A stretch of 64,000 nt of DNA from Paraburkholderia elongata (GTDB lineage Bacteria > Pseudomonadota > Gammaproteobacteria > Burkholderiales > Burkholderiaceae): the NCBI RefSeq assembly GCF_013177735.1, contig NZ_WOEZ01000180.1, forward strand, positions 1 to 64,000, in the 5' to 3' direction. This document shows positions 53,977 to 61,887 of the stretch, piece after piece. The position numbers were made by a program, and so were the translations under genes. Positions within the stretch are counted from its first letter, which is position 1. Each line of letters begins with the position of its first letter. The notes under the pieces were generated by a model. The model was not told the DNA's origin. It did no database searches and was given only the letters and a program-made list of their open reading frames with translations.

Positions 53977-54126
53977 GGGTCGATACCTGCCGCACCAGTT
54001 CGGAACAAACCCATTCGAACACTGCCGTGCATCCATAGCGAACACAAAAAGCTGGGGCATCGTTCGAACCGGCAGCGTGATCGATGCAACGAACACCGCC
54101 ATCGATTTCGGTGCGCCGAACATCTT
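53977..54126 (+). repeat. 150-bp right end of unit A
   Basis: Aligns without gaps to 55599-55748 and ends GATTTCGGTGCGCCGAACA then TCTT. Roughly 15 of 150 positions differ between the copies. Contains short palindromes (ATCGAT, TTCGAA) that could support a recombination or transposition fold. Confidence 0.85.
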
Positions 54127-54133
54127 GACTTAT

Positions 54134-54240
54134 GGCCAATTAAACCCGTCTGCCGGTACATTGCAGCGATTAGGGCTTAATTTTCCTGCAAGTTCGCGCA
54201 AGTTCAGCAATCACGCGGGGGAAACTGGGTTTAATCGGCC
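54134..54240. repeat. Long inverted repeat at the left end of unit B
   Basis: GGCCAATTAAACCC (54134-54147) is the inverse, with one mismatch, of GGGTTTAATCGGCC (54227-54240), enclosing 79 nt that include a GCAAGTTC direct repeat. Unit A has no such partner at its left end. Confidence 0.7.
54135..54147 (+). repeat. Left-end motif of unit B
   Basis: GCCAATTAAACCC, identical to 51494-51506 in unit A and at the same 12-nt offset from the start of the TCTT boundary. Confidence 0.85.
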
Positions 54241-54359
54241 TTACAGACATATTGTGTCCATCCGTCAGATCCAGATAACCGGCCGAGCCGATTCGCCGAT
54301 TCGCCCGGGTGCGGCCACAAGCGGACGCTCGTGTTGCGCCCAATACTTCCAAGGAACGT

Positions 54360-54387
54360 TTGGCTTCAGTCCGCCGATCTGTAAAAT
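54360..54387 (+). promoter_or_regulatory. Promoter of the unit B DUF6398 gene
   Basis: TTGGCT, 16-bp spacer, TAAAAT, ending 27 bp before the ATG at 54414. Confidence 0.5.
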
Positions 54388-54413
54388 CGTGGTGTTGTCT
54401 TCTGGTAACCACC

Positions 54414-54935
54414 ATGTCCACCACTGAGAGAATTCCTAAGTCCATGGCGGAGAAGTTTTCCGCCATTACCGCTCACACTGACGCGTTTTGCGAAAAGCAC
54501 CTCAATGACGAATATCGTGTAGTGATCCACCGTGTCATCGGCACGCTTGCTAGAAAGCGACCGTCACCTTTGCTACGGGGCGAGGAGAATGTTTGGGCCG
54601 CTGCTGCCGTCCATGCTGTTGGACGAGTCAATTTTCTTGATGACCCTTCGCAAACGCCGCACTGTAAGCCGAAGATCATCTATGAATTCTTCGGAATTGC
54701 AGAGAGCACCGGACAGCGCAAATCCAAGGAAATCCGGGATATATTGAAAATTGGGCCAATGTCGCACGAATGGACATTACCTAGCCGACTTGCTGAAAAT
54801 CCTGCGGTGTGGCTGCTGCAGGTCAATGGTCTAATAATTGACATTCGACGGGCCCCTATGGAATTGCAGCAGATAGCTTTTTCGAAAGGTTTGATTCCCT
54901 TCGTGCCAGATCAGAAGGCTCGGCAAACTGAATGA
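54414..54935 (+). CDS. Unit B cargo 1: DUF6398 protein
   Basis: A 173-residue protein with the DUF6398 pattern: DAFCEKHLNDEYRVVIHRVIGTLARKRPSPLLRGEENVWAAAAVHAVGRVNFLDDPSQTPHCKPKIIYEFFGIAESTGQRKSKEIRDIL, then WTLPSRLAENPAVWLLQVNGLIIDIRRAP and ELQQIAFSKGLIPFVPD. The central part resembles an HTH scaffold (STGQRKSKEIRDIL). Function is unknown. Followed by a rho-independent terminator at 55057-55080, so it is transcribed separately from the next gene. Confidence 0.75.
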   Translation: MSTTERIPKSMAEKFSAITAHTDAFCEKHLNDEYRVVIHRVIGTLARKRPSPLLRGEENVWAAAAVHAVGRVNFLDDPSQTPHCKPKIIYEFFGIAESTGQRKSKEIRDILKIGPMSHEWTLPSRLAENPAVWLLQVNGLIIDIRRAPMELQQIAFSKGLIPFVPDQKARQTE

Positions 54936-55056
54936 GCAGCGTCGCCGACCGGCGCAGCGCATCGCATCACGTGGACAGCAGCTGTTCGACCTGAGACAGG
55001 CGACGGTCCGTTTGCTGGATCTTGATGGCCATTAACTAGGTTTTCGCCACAGTATT

Positions 55057-55080
55057 ATGGCCGTGTACGGCCATTTTTTA
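55057..55080 (+). terminator. Terminator after the DUF6398 gene
   Basis: ATGGCCGT-GT-ACGGCCAT with a TTTTTA tail. Confidence 0.85.
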
Positions 55081-55122
55081 CCAGTCACAATTACCTATCT
55101 GCTATCAGAGGGAACGATCATA

Positions 55123-55458
55123 ATGGCACGGGAAATCACGGAGACAGATTGGAAACTGTTTCGACAGCTGCAATTAATCGCACTGGAGCGTCTAAGCGAA
55201 CGAATCGTTTCGGACGTTAGAATAATCAGTTCGGACACCGGCAATACTTTTCACCAACGCTATTTGGGTATTTTCGACCTTATCCAAAGTCAAAATGAAA
55301 ACATGTCCCGTGCCTTTGACAATCCCAGACGATCAACTGCTTTGATGCAGCTCGCTGCAATTCGATCACAAGGGTTGATCACCGATGACGAATTTAATCG
55401 GTTTAGTGACGAAACTTGCGCACTTATCGAGATTTTGATTGGAAGCGACCGTGCCTAA
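55123..55458 (+). CDS. Unit B cargo 2: uncharacterised 111-aa protein
   Basis: Starts at 55123 behind AGAGGGA at about 9-nt spacing. Helical protein with LFRQLQLIALERLSERIVSDVRI, RYLGIFDLIQSQNENMSRAFDNPRRSTALMQLAAIRSQGLITDDEFNRFS. The AFDNPRRSTALMQLAAIR and LITDDEFNRFS segments recall a small family of hypothetical proteins in Proteobacteria, but I cannot name a domain. No membrane segment or signal. Confidence 0.7.
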   Translation: MAREITETDWKLFRQLQLIALERLSERIVSDVRIISSDTGNTFHQRYLGIFDLIQSQNENMSRAFDNPRRSTALMQLAAIRSQGLITDDEFNRFSDETCALIEILIGSDRA

Positions 55459-55598
55459 CGAAAGGAGATTATCCGCAGCTGATACGTCGCGGGTTTTACT
55501 CGTTAGGCACCATCCTCCATACAACCTGGGACGTCATCTGCGTCCTCGGACCGGGGCTGTCTACTTTCGGGCGGATTGCACGATTGTACGGCAGCAAT

Positions 55599-55748
55599 GG
55601 GTCGATACCTGCCGCACCAGTTCGGAATGAACACAGTTGAACACTGCCGTGTATCCATTGCGAACACAAAGAGGTGGGACATCGTTCGAACCGCCAGCGT
55701 GATCGATACAACGAACACCGCCAGCGATTTCGGTGCGCCGAACATCTT
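55599..55748 (+). repeat. 150-bp right end of unit B
   Basis: Gapless match to 53977-54126, ending CGAACA then TCTT; comM sequence begins in the next base. Confidence 0.85.
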
Positions 55749-56610
55749 GCTGGTCGGGCCACCTGGTGCGGGCAAATCGATGCTCGCCGCTCGCCTGCCG
55801 AGTCTGCTCCCGGCCATGACCGACGACGAAGCGCTCAGTTCGGCCGCCTTGCTGTCAGCCAGCCGGGCCGGTTTTACGCCCTCACAATGGCGGCAGCGGC
55901 CGTTTCGCGCGCCGCATCATTCGTCGAGCGCAGCGGCGCTGGTTGGCGGGCGCAATCCGCCGCAACCAGGCGAGATCACCTTGGCGCATCTGGGGGTGCT
56001 GTTTCTGGACGAGCTCTGGAATTCGACCGCCATGTGCTGGAAACCCTGCGCGAGCCCCTCGAAGCCGGTCGCATCACAATCTCGCGCGCCGCCTTGCAAG
56101 CGGATTTTCCGGCAGCCTGCCAGCTGATCGCAGCCGAATCCTTGCCCCTGTGGATGGCGAGGCGACCCCAACGGCCGCTGCCGCTGCACGCCGGAGATCG
56201 CGGCGCGCTATCTGCGCAAGCTGTCCGCGCCGCTGCTCGACCGGATCGACATCCAGATCGAGATTCCCGCGCTCACGCCGGCGGAATTGTCAGCACGCTC
56301 CACCTCCACCGGTGAATCCAGCGCAACGATCGCACTGCGGGTGAATGCCGCTCGCGAGCGGCAACTGGCCCGGCAAGGCAAAACCAATCGGGAACTGGGC
56401 GGACGGGAAGTGGACGAGGTTTGCCGTCCCGACGCCACCGGTGAGGCCTTGCTGCGTCAGGCTGGTGAGCGCTTCGGCTGGTCGGCGCGTGCTTACTATC
56501 GGGTCCTGAAGGTGGCCCGGACCATCGCGGACCTGGCCGGCACCACCATGCCGAGCGCCGCGCAGATCGGTGAAGCCATTCAGTATCGGCGGGCTTTTGG
56601 GTCGGTATAA
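55745..56610 (+). pseudogene. comM: comM (yifB) 3' fragment
   Basis: Resumes as LLVGPPGAGKSMLAARLPSLLPAMTDDEALSSAALLSASRAGFTPSQWRQRPFRAPHHSSSAAALVGG. Two further frameshifts occur, near 56022 (the codons after FLDEL) and near 56133 (before NPCPCGWRGDPNGRCRCTPEIAARYL), after which the third frame runs intact through ALRVNAARERQLARQGKTNRELGGREVDEV to SAAQIGEAIQYRRAFGSV. With the 5' frameshift the gene has three frame breaks plus the insertion and cannot make ComM. Confidence 0.92.
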
Positions 56611-56943
56611 GGCGAAAAATCACCTGTCAAGACTTGACTTATGCACATGTGCGCGTTCCAGATAGATCTGGAAACATCTGAAAGGCATACGGAAGCATGC
56701 ACCCAAAAGGTATTGATTTAATTGGGTTATTTTGACTGCCCGGAGCGGATTCATCCTGACAGAATGCCCACGGGATGGGCATCTACGGCAAAAAACGCGA
56801 AGTTCTCAACAGAGTTATCCACAGCACCTGTGAGCAAACGGAAAACTTCAACGTAAACCGGGAATTAGCGCGCGATGCTGCGAAGGAACTTTCACTGTGC
56901 ACTTCGATCTTGTCGCACGCCGAATCGACCGGAACTGCCGCTT
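56611..56943. other. Intergenic stretch with a DnaA-box-like motif
   Basis: 333 bp of moderate GC between comM and the lipoprotein gene. Contains TTATCCACA (56815-56823), a perfect DnaA box, but only one, and no convincing gene. The small readings at 56775 and 56875 lack homology-like features. Confidence 0.4.
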
Positions 56944-57612
56944 TCAATACAGTTGGAACGACGAAAAAAACTGGTCGACCTGCTCCTGCTGCAGAGGCCT
57001 GGAAGCGATGATCGCCGCCTGATACACATGCCGGCCACGCGCGACCAGCCGCGCATAGACGGTGCGCGTTTCGTGTTGCGAACCGGCCTCACCGGTCAGC
57101 TTCATTTCCAAACCTAGCACCTGACCGCCGGCAGCGAGCGGGATTTGTACCGCATGCGCATCCGGCGCCGCGCCGACATTGCGGGCGAGACCGGTGCGCA
57201 GGAATTCGAGAGCGGCGCGCTGTGTCGCTTCGTTGTCGTTCGGCAGCATGACGGTGCCGACCGCGAACACGGCGTCGCCGGCTTCGGCTGTCTGCATCGC
57301 CATCTGCATCGGCGTGCCGTCGATCTGGACCGCGCGCTGATCGTTGACCGGCTTGGCCGGCAGGTCGACCGTGTAGCCGTTGTCGTTGTTCATGATGGTG
57401 CGCCAGTCGAAGGTCGGCGAACACGCTGTCAACGCGCCGCCCAACGCCAGCGCGCAAGCAATCGTGCCGAGTACTGCGCGTGCTCGCAGCAAGCGGGAAG
57501 CGGCGCCGGCCGCGCGACCGTCGGCTAGGGAGAAACTTGGGGGACGGCTAACGGGATGGCCAAACGGGATTATCGAGATCCGGGCGAGGAAGCGAAAAGC
57601 GGTTCGGAGCAT
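56944..57612 (-). CDS. Predicted lipoprotein
   Basis: Up to 222 residues; the translation start is uncertain (given at 57612; a TTG start before LLRARA would remove about 40 residues). A lipoprotein signal ends in ALALGGALTACSPTF (lipobox Cys). The mature region has DWRTIMNNDNGYTVDLPAKPVNDQRAVQIDGTPM and ends FFSSFQLY, typical of small periplasmic lipoproteins without named domains. Conserved in the genus beside tlpA-like genes, which it faces. Confidence 0.65.
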   Translation of the reverse strand: MLRTAFRFLARISIIPFGHPVSRPPSFSLADGRAAGAASRLLRARAVLGTIACALALGGALTACSPTFDWRTIMNNDNGYTVDLPAKPVNDQRAVQIDGTPMQMAMQTAEAGDAVFAVGTVMLPNDNEATQRAALEFLRTGLARNVGAAPDAHAVQIPLAAGGQVLGLEMKLTGEAGSQHETRTVYARLVARGRHVYQAAIIASRPLQQEQVDQFFSSFQLY

Positions 57613-57807
57613 GGGGACAGAAGATCGGACTGACAGGAACGTAAAGTCCTATTATCCCCTCCCGGGCCGTCCGCTGCCGCGCGGCCGGAATGAGGCTACA
57701 ATAGCGCGATTGGCAGTACCGGATTTATTAGTCCCAAAGCAAGTCCAAACGCAGTCCAAACCAACGCATTGTCCCGCGCATTCTGCGCGACTCTCGAGGT
57801 TCCGTTC

Positions 57808-58338
57808 ATGAGTTCCACCCCGTCCACCGCCACACGGCGCGCGAATCCGATTCGCATCATCATCATCGCCGTCGTGGCCGTCGCGATTGCGATTGCCGGC
57901 TATTTCGCGTTCGCCGGCCAGCAGCGCGTGCCCGATGCTACCTTCACGTTGCTGTCGGGCCAGAAAGTTTCGACCGCCGACCTGAAAGGCAAGGTCTACC
58001 TGATCAACTTCTGGGCGACCAGTTGCGACACCTGCATGAAAGAAATGCCGCAGATGGTCCAGACCTATAACCGCTTCAAGGGCAAAGGGCTCGAATTCGT
58101 CGCCGTCGCGATGAACTACGATGCGCCGATGTACGTGGCCAACTACACGCAAACCCGCCAGTTGCCGTTCAAGGTTGCAATGGACGACGGCTCGGCCGCC
58201 AAGCAGTTCGGCAATGTCCAGCTCACGCCGACTACCTTCCTGGTCGACAAAGACGGCAAGATTCTGAAGCGCTACGTCGGCGAGCCGCAATTCGCGGAAC
58301 TCGACCAGTTGCTGGAAAAAGCGCTGAACGCGGCCTGA
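57808..58338 (+). CDS. TlpA-like membrane thioredoxin
   Basis: A 176-residue protein with an N-terminal helix (PIRIIIIAVVAVAIAIAGYFAFA) and a periplasmic thioredoxin fold with active site CDTC in FWATSCDTCMKEMPQM, then FVAVAMNYD and TTFLVDKDGKILKRYVG. TlpA/ResA types reduce disulphides during cytochrome maturation. Divergent from the lipoprotein gene. Confidence 0.85.
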   Translation: MSSTPSTATRRANPIRIIIIAVVAVAIAIAGYFAFAGQQRVPDATFTLLSGQKVSTADLKGKVYLINFWATSCDTCMKEMPQMVQTYNRFKGKGLEFVAVAMNYDAPMYVANYTQTRQLPFKVAMDDGSAAKQFGNVQLTPTTFLVDKDGKILKRYVGEPQFAELDQLLEKALNAA

Positions 58339-58459
58339 TTGCCGCCTGTTTTCGCTGGGTTGTCGCTTGATTGCCACCTGATTGTCACGAAAGGCCTGAA
58401 GCAAAGCATCCTGATTCAAACACGCCGGCGTCGCACCTCGCCGCCGGCGCTTCAACTCC

Positions 58460-59812
58460 TCACCGCTCCCCTTCCCCTTTGGCCGCGAGGCCATATCGCT
58501 TGATCTTCTCGTAGAGCGTCGCCTTTCCAAGCTGCAGCTTGTCTGCCGCGGCCGCGACTACACCGCCGGCCTGCTCCAACGCCTCCGCGATCACCGCCCG
58601 CTCGAACTGCTCGACACGTTCCTTCAACGGTTGCGCCGCTACGCCGTCGTCAGCTAAAGACATGACCGGATCGTCGGCCACGCCGAGCACGAAGCGGTCG
58701 GCGGCATTGCGCAGTTCGCGCACATTCCCCGGCCATTCGCGCTGCATCAGGCTCGCACGCTGCCGGTCCGTGAGTATCGGCGCAGGGCGTTGATAACGCA
58801 CCGCCGCATCCAGCAGGAAGTGTTCGAACAATGGCACGATGTCTTCTCGACGCTCGCTCAACGGCGGCAGCGCGATCGTCACCACGTTAAGGCGGTATAG
58901 CAAGTCGCGACGGAACGAGCCGTCCGCGACATGCTCGGCCATGTCGCCTTTCGCGGCGGCCACCACGCGGCAATTCACGCGAATTGGCTGATTCGAGCCG
59001 AGCCGCTCCAGCACGCCGTCCTGCAATACGCGCAGCAGCTTGACCTGCAACGCGAGCGGCATGCTCTCGATTTCGTCGAGGAACAGCGTGCCGCCCGAAG
59101 CATGTTCGAGCTTGCCAATCCGGCGTTTTGCCGCGCCGGTGAATGCGCCGGGTTCGTAGCCGAACATTTCCGACTCGAACATCGGCTCCGGTAGCGCGCC
59201 GCAGTTCACCGCGATAAACGGTTTGTCACGCCGCGGCGACAGTTCATGCAGACTGCGCGCGATCAACTCCTTGCCCGCGCCGGTGTCACCGTTGATCAGC
59301 ACCGACGCGTCGGTCGGCGCGATATTCGCGATCAGCCGCCGCACCTGCTCGATCGCCGGACTACGGCCGATGATGCGCGGCGCCACCGTGTTTTGCCCGG
59401 CCAGCTCCCGGCGCAGCGCGAGGTTCTCCAGCACCAGCTTGCGGCGCTCCAACGCACGTCGCACAGTTTCGATCAGACGCTCAGATGCGAACGGCTTTTC
59501 GATGAAGTCATACGCGCCGTCGCGCATTGCCTGCACGGCCATCGAAATATCGCCGTGACCGGTGACCAGAATCACCGGCACGTCGGGCGCGCGCTCGTGG
59601 CACTGCGCGAGCAGTTCGAGACCGCTTGCGCCAGGCAAGCGAATATCGCTGACGACCACCCCTGAGTAATCCGCGCTAATCATCTTTGCCGCGGATTCTG
59701 CTGACGCATGGCCGATCACATCGAAGCCCGCCAGTTGCAAACTCTGCACGCTGGCGCGCCGCACCAGTTCGTCGTCTTCGATATACAGCACTTGCAAGCC
59801 TTGGTTCAGCAT
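58460..59812 (-). CDS. dctD: Sigma-54 response regulator DctD
   Basis: A 450-residue NtrC-family activator. Receiver domain 1-120 with YIEDDE and phospho-Asp in VVVSDIRLPGASGLELL; AAA+ core with Walker A INGDTGAGKELIARSLH, the sigma-54 contact loop EPGAFTGAAKRR, and Walker B GGTLFLDEIESMP; C-terminal Fis-type HTH (AVIAEALEQAGGVVAAAADKLQLGKATLYEKIKRYGL). Activates dctA through the upstream sites at 63.4 kb. 16 bp after dctB. Confidence 0.94.
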   Translation of the reverse strand: MLNQGLQVLYIEDDELVRRASVQSLQLAGFDVIGHASAESAAKMISADYSGVVVSDIRLPGASGLELLAQCHERAPDVPVILVTGHGDISMAVQAMRDGAYDFIEKPFASERLIETVRRALERRKLVLENLALRRELAGQNTVAPRIIGRSPAIEQVRRLIANIAPTDASVLINGDTGAGKELIARSLHELSPRRDKPFIAVNCGALPEPMFESEMFGYEPGAFTGAAKRRIGKLEHASGGTLFLDEIESMPLALQVKLLRVLQDGVLERLGSNQPIRVNCRVVAAAKGDMAEHVADGSFRRDLLYRLNVVTIALPPLSERREDIVPLFEHFLLDAAVRYQRPAPILTDRQRASLMQREWPGNVRELRNAADRFVLGVADDPVMSLADDGVAAQPLKERVEQFERAVIAEALEQAGGVVAAAADKLQLGKATLYEKIKRYGLAAKGEGER

Positions 59813-59828
59813 GTCGTTCTCATCTGAT

Positions 59829-61829
59829 TCAGGAACCCGTGGTGAGCGGGTCCGATGTGTGGCTTGTCTGCACGCGCGCGCGGCGCAGCGTCAACACGAA
59901 TAATGCACCGCCGTCCGGCGCGTTGCGCGCCACCAGTGTGCCGCCGCAATCGCGCGCAATCGACGACGAAATCGCGAGGCCGAGCCCCAACCCCTGGCCC
60001 ATTTCCTTCGTCGTGAAGAACGGTTCGAACAGATGCGGCAGCACGTCGTCGGGTATGCCTGGGCCGTTGTCGCGCACGGCAAACGACACGCTCGACTCAG
60101 CGGCTTCGATCTCGATCGAAATGCGCGGCGGTGTCATCCCCGCCGTTGCGTCGAGTGCGTTGCCGAGCAGATTGATCAGCACCTGTTCGAGCCGCAGTTC
60201 GTCGCAATGAGCGATCAGTTCGAGGTGGTCGTCGGCGAGATTGAGCGGCGTGCGTGCACCTGTTTCCGCATCGAGCAAAGCGAACTCGACTTCAACGCCT
60301 TGCAAGCGCTTTTGCAGCAGCGCGATAACGTTGCGCAACGCTCGCATGATCGGCGCGCGCGCGCTGCGCGGCCGCGCACGTCCGACGAACAGCTTCAGCT
60401 GATTGGTGATCTTGCCCATGCGCTCGGTGAGCGCCGCGATCGCTTCGAGATTTTCACGCGCCGAGGCCTGGTCGCCGCGTTCGAGCAGCACACGCGTGTT
60501 GTCCGAGAAGCCGCGCAGCGCCGCGAGCGGCTGATTCAATTCATGCGTGATGCCCGCCGCCATCTGACCTAGCGCGGCGAGCTTGCTGGCCTGGATCAGT
60601 TCATCGTGTGCCGCGCGCAGTTCCTGTTCGGCGCGCGTACGCTCGGCGACTTCCTTCTTCAACTGCTCGTTCGCCTGCGAGAGATCCGCGGTGCGCTCGG
60701 CCACTCGTTGGTTCAACTCCGCGTAGGCCTTTTGCAGCAGAGAACGGCTGCGCATCACTTCGCGCACCCGGGCGCGGCGCGTTCTCCAGTAGAACGCGAG
60801 CAACACCAGCGACACGTATCCGAAGCCGGTAACAATGGTCGCGTTGCGCGCGTCGGCGTCGACCGGATTGACGGGCGACATCGTAATCAGATGCCAGTCC
60901 GGCTCACCCATGCCGCGCCGAGACGCCAGATAGCGCGGTGCATAGCGGCCACCGCCGATGCGCACGATCTGCGCGTTGCCTTCGAGCGTGCGCTCGATCG
61001 TCACCGGCAGCGGCGCGATCGGCTGTTGGGCGTACTGGCGCGCCTGGTAGATCGAGTCGGCGACCCGTCCCGACAACGGCCGGATCGTGTGATATTTCCA
61101 CGCCGGCATCGACGACAGAAAGATCACGCCGTGGTCGTCGGTGACAACCAGGGGCTCGGACGCATCCACGCCCTGAAACCATTCAAGATCGAGTTTGACA
61201 ACCGCCACGCCGACGATCTTGCCGTCCCGCCGCACCGGCTGCGAGATGTAATAACCCGGCGCCTGCGAAATCGTGCCGATGCCGAAGAAGCGGCCCACGC
61301 CGCCCTTCACCGCATCGAGAAAATACGGCCGGAATTGATAGCCTGCGCCGATGAAGCTGCCCGGCCCGTGCCAGTTGCTCGCGGCGACGCAATAGCCATC
61401 GAGCGGAATGATGTACGTGACCGTTGCCCGCGCGTGGCGGTTAAGGTCTTCGAGATAGAGATTGGCGCGCTCGACGTTGGCTGGACTGGGATCAACCAGC
61501 ACGTCCTGCACGATAGGATGTTCGGCCAGCAGATAAGGCAGCGATTCGTAGCGCTCGAGCGTGCTTTTCAGCGCGCTCGCAGTGCGATCGACGCGCACCG
61601 CGGCGTTGCGCCGCAAATTGTCGATGCCGCTCTGCCACGCGATGCTATACGTGAGCCCGCACGCCGCCACGAGCCCGGCGACGAGCGCGAAGAGGATCAA
61701 AAGGCGGCGCGTCACGTTAGCAATTCCCGATCGGTGTGGATCGGACATTGTGGCATAAGGCGACGCGCCGTCGGCGCGAGCTTCGTCGGCCGACGGCGCG
61801 GGGTCACGGCGCGCGGCCGCCGTTTTCAT
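59829..61829 (-). CDS. dctB: C4-dicarboxylate sensor kinase DctB
   Basis: A 666-residue membrane histidine kinase. First helix (LLILFALVAGLVAACGLTYSIAW), a large periplasmic double-Cache sensor (about 75-330) that binds succinate/malate, second helix near 340-360 (VTGFGYVSLVLLAFYW), a coiled-coil linker (AYAELNQRVAERTADLSQANEQLKKEVAERTRAEQELRAAHDEL), the phospho-acceptor GITHELNQPLAALRGFSDN and catalytic NALDATAG, DNGPGIPDD and GLGLGLAISSSI. The start is uncertain: ATG 61829 or ATG 61748, neither with a clear ribosome site. Confidence 0.93.
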   Translation of the reverse strand: MKTAAARRDPAPSADEARADGASPYATMSDPHRSGIANVTRRLLILFALVAGLVAACGLTYSIAWQSGIDNLRRNAAVRVDRTASALKSTLERYESLPYLLAEHPIVQDVLVDPSPANVERANLYLEDLNRHARATVTYIIPLDGYCVAASNWHGPGSFIGAGYQFRPYFLDAVKGGVGRFFGIGTISQAPGYYISQPVRRDGKIVGVAVVKLDLEWFQGVDASEPLVVTDDHGVIFLSSMPAWKYHTIRPLSGRVADSIYQARQYAQQPIAPLPVTIERTLEGNAQIVRIGGGRYAPRYLASRRGMGEPDWHLITMSPVNPVDADARNATIVTGFGYVSLVLLAFYWRTRRARVREVMRSRSLLQKAYAELNQRVAERTADLSQANEQLKKEVAERTRAEQELRAAHDELIQASKLAALGQMAAGITHELNQPLAALRGFSDNTRVLLERGDQASARENLEAIAALTERMGKITNQLKLFVGRARPRSARAPIMRALRNVIALLQKRLQGVEVEFALLDAETGARTPLNLADDHLELIAHCDELRLEQVLINLLGNALDATAGMTPPRISIEIEAAESSVSFAVRDNGPGIPDDVLPHLFEPFFTTKEMGQGLGLGLAISSSIARDCGGTLVARNAPDGGALFVLTLRRARVQTSHTSDPLTTGS

Positions 61830-61887
61830 AGGTGGGCGTCCGCGGCCGTGATCGGGGTGCTGGCGGGAGTCGCAGCAGGTACGCGGC

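Larger units (their letters stand above)
51486..54126. mobile_element. Integrated unit A (2.64 kb) inside comM
   Basis: Bounded by TCTT on both sides: the left copy belongs to comM (51482-51485), the right to the unit end (54123-54126). Left end: 8 nt then GCCAATTAAACCC. Right end: a 150-bp block (53977-54126) shared with unit B. Cargo: three minus-strand genes (SEC-C protein, two HTH-like proteins). No transposase or integrase is encoded. Removing units A and B joins CACCATGTCTT to GCTGGTCGGGCC and restores the comM reading VLLVGPP. No terminal inverted repeats are evident. Confidence 0.75.
54127..55748. mobile_element. Integrated unit B (1.62 kb) inside comM
   Basis: Directly follows unit A, sharing its terminal TCTT (54123-54126) as its left boundary and ending in TCTT 55745-55748, where comM resumes (GCTGGTCGGGCC). 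Same left-end motif GCCAATTAAACCC at 54135-54147, here paired with its near-perfect inverse GGGTTTAATCGGCC at 54227-54240. Same 150-bp right end. Cargo: a DUF6398 protein and a 111-aa protein, both plus strand. No recombinase. Confidence 0.75.

Noticed and set aside
54000..55740. Open readings through the two unit right ends that run into comM (GRYLPHQFG... to IDFGAPNI)
   Set aside because: Substitutions between the two copies are mostly non-synonymous and the readings match no family; treated as conserved non-coding ends.
50745..56610. AbaR/Tn6022-type transposon in comM
   Set aside because: No tni genes, and boundaries are TCTT rather than a 5-bp duplication.
56815..56823. Perfect DnaA box TTATCCACA as a possible replication origin
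   Set aside because: A single box without an AT-rich unwinding region, dnaA/dnaN, or further boxes is expected by chance.
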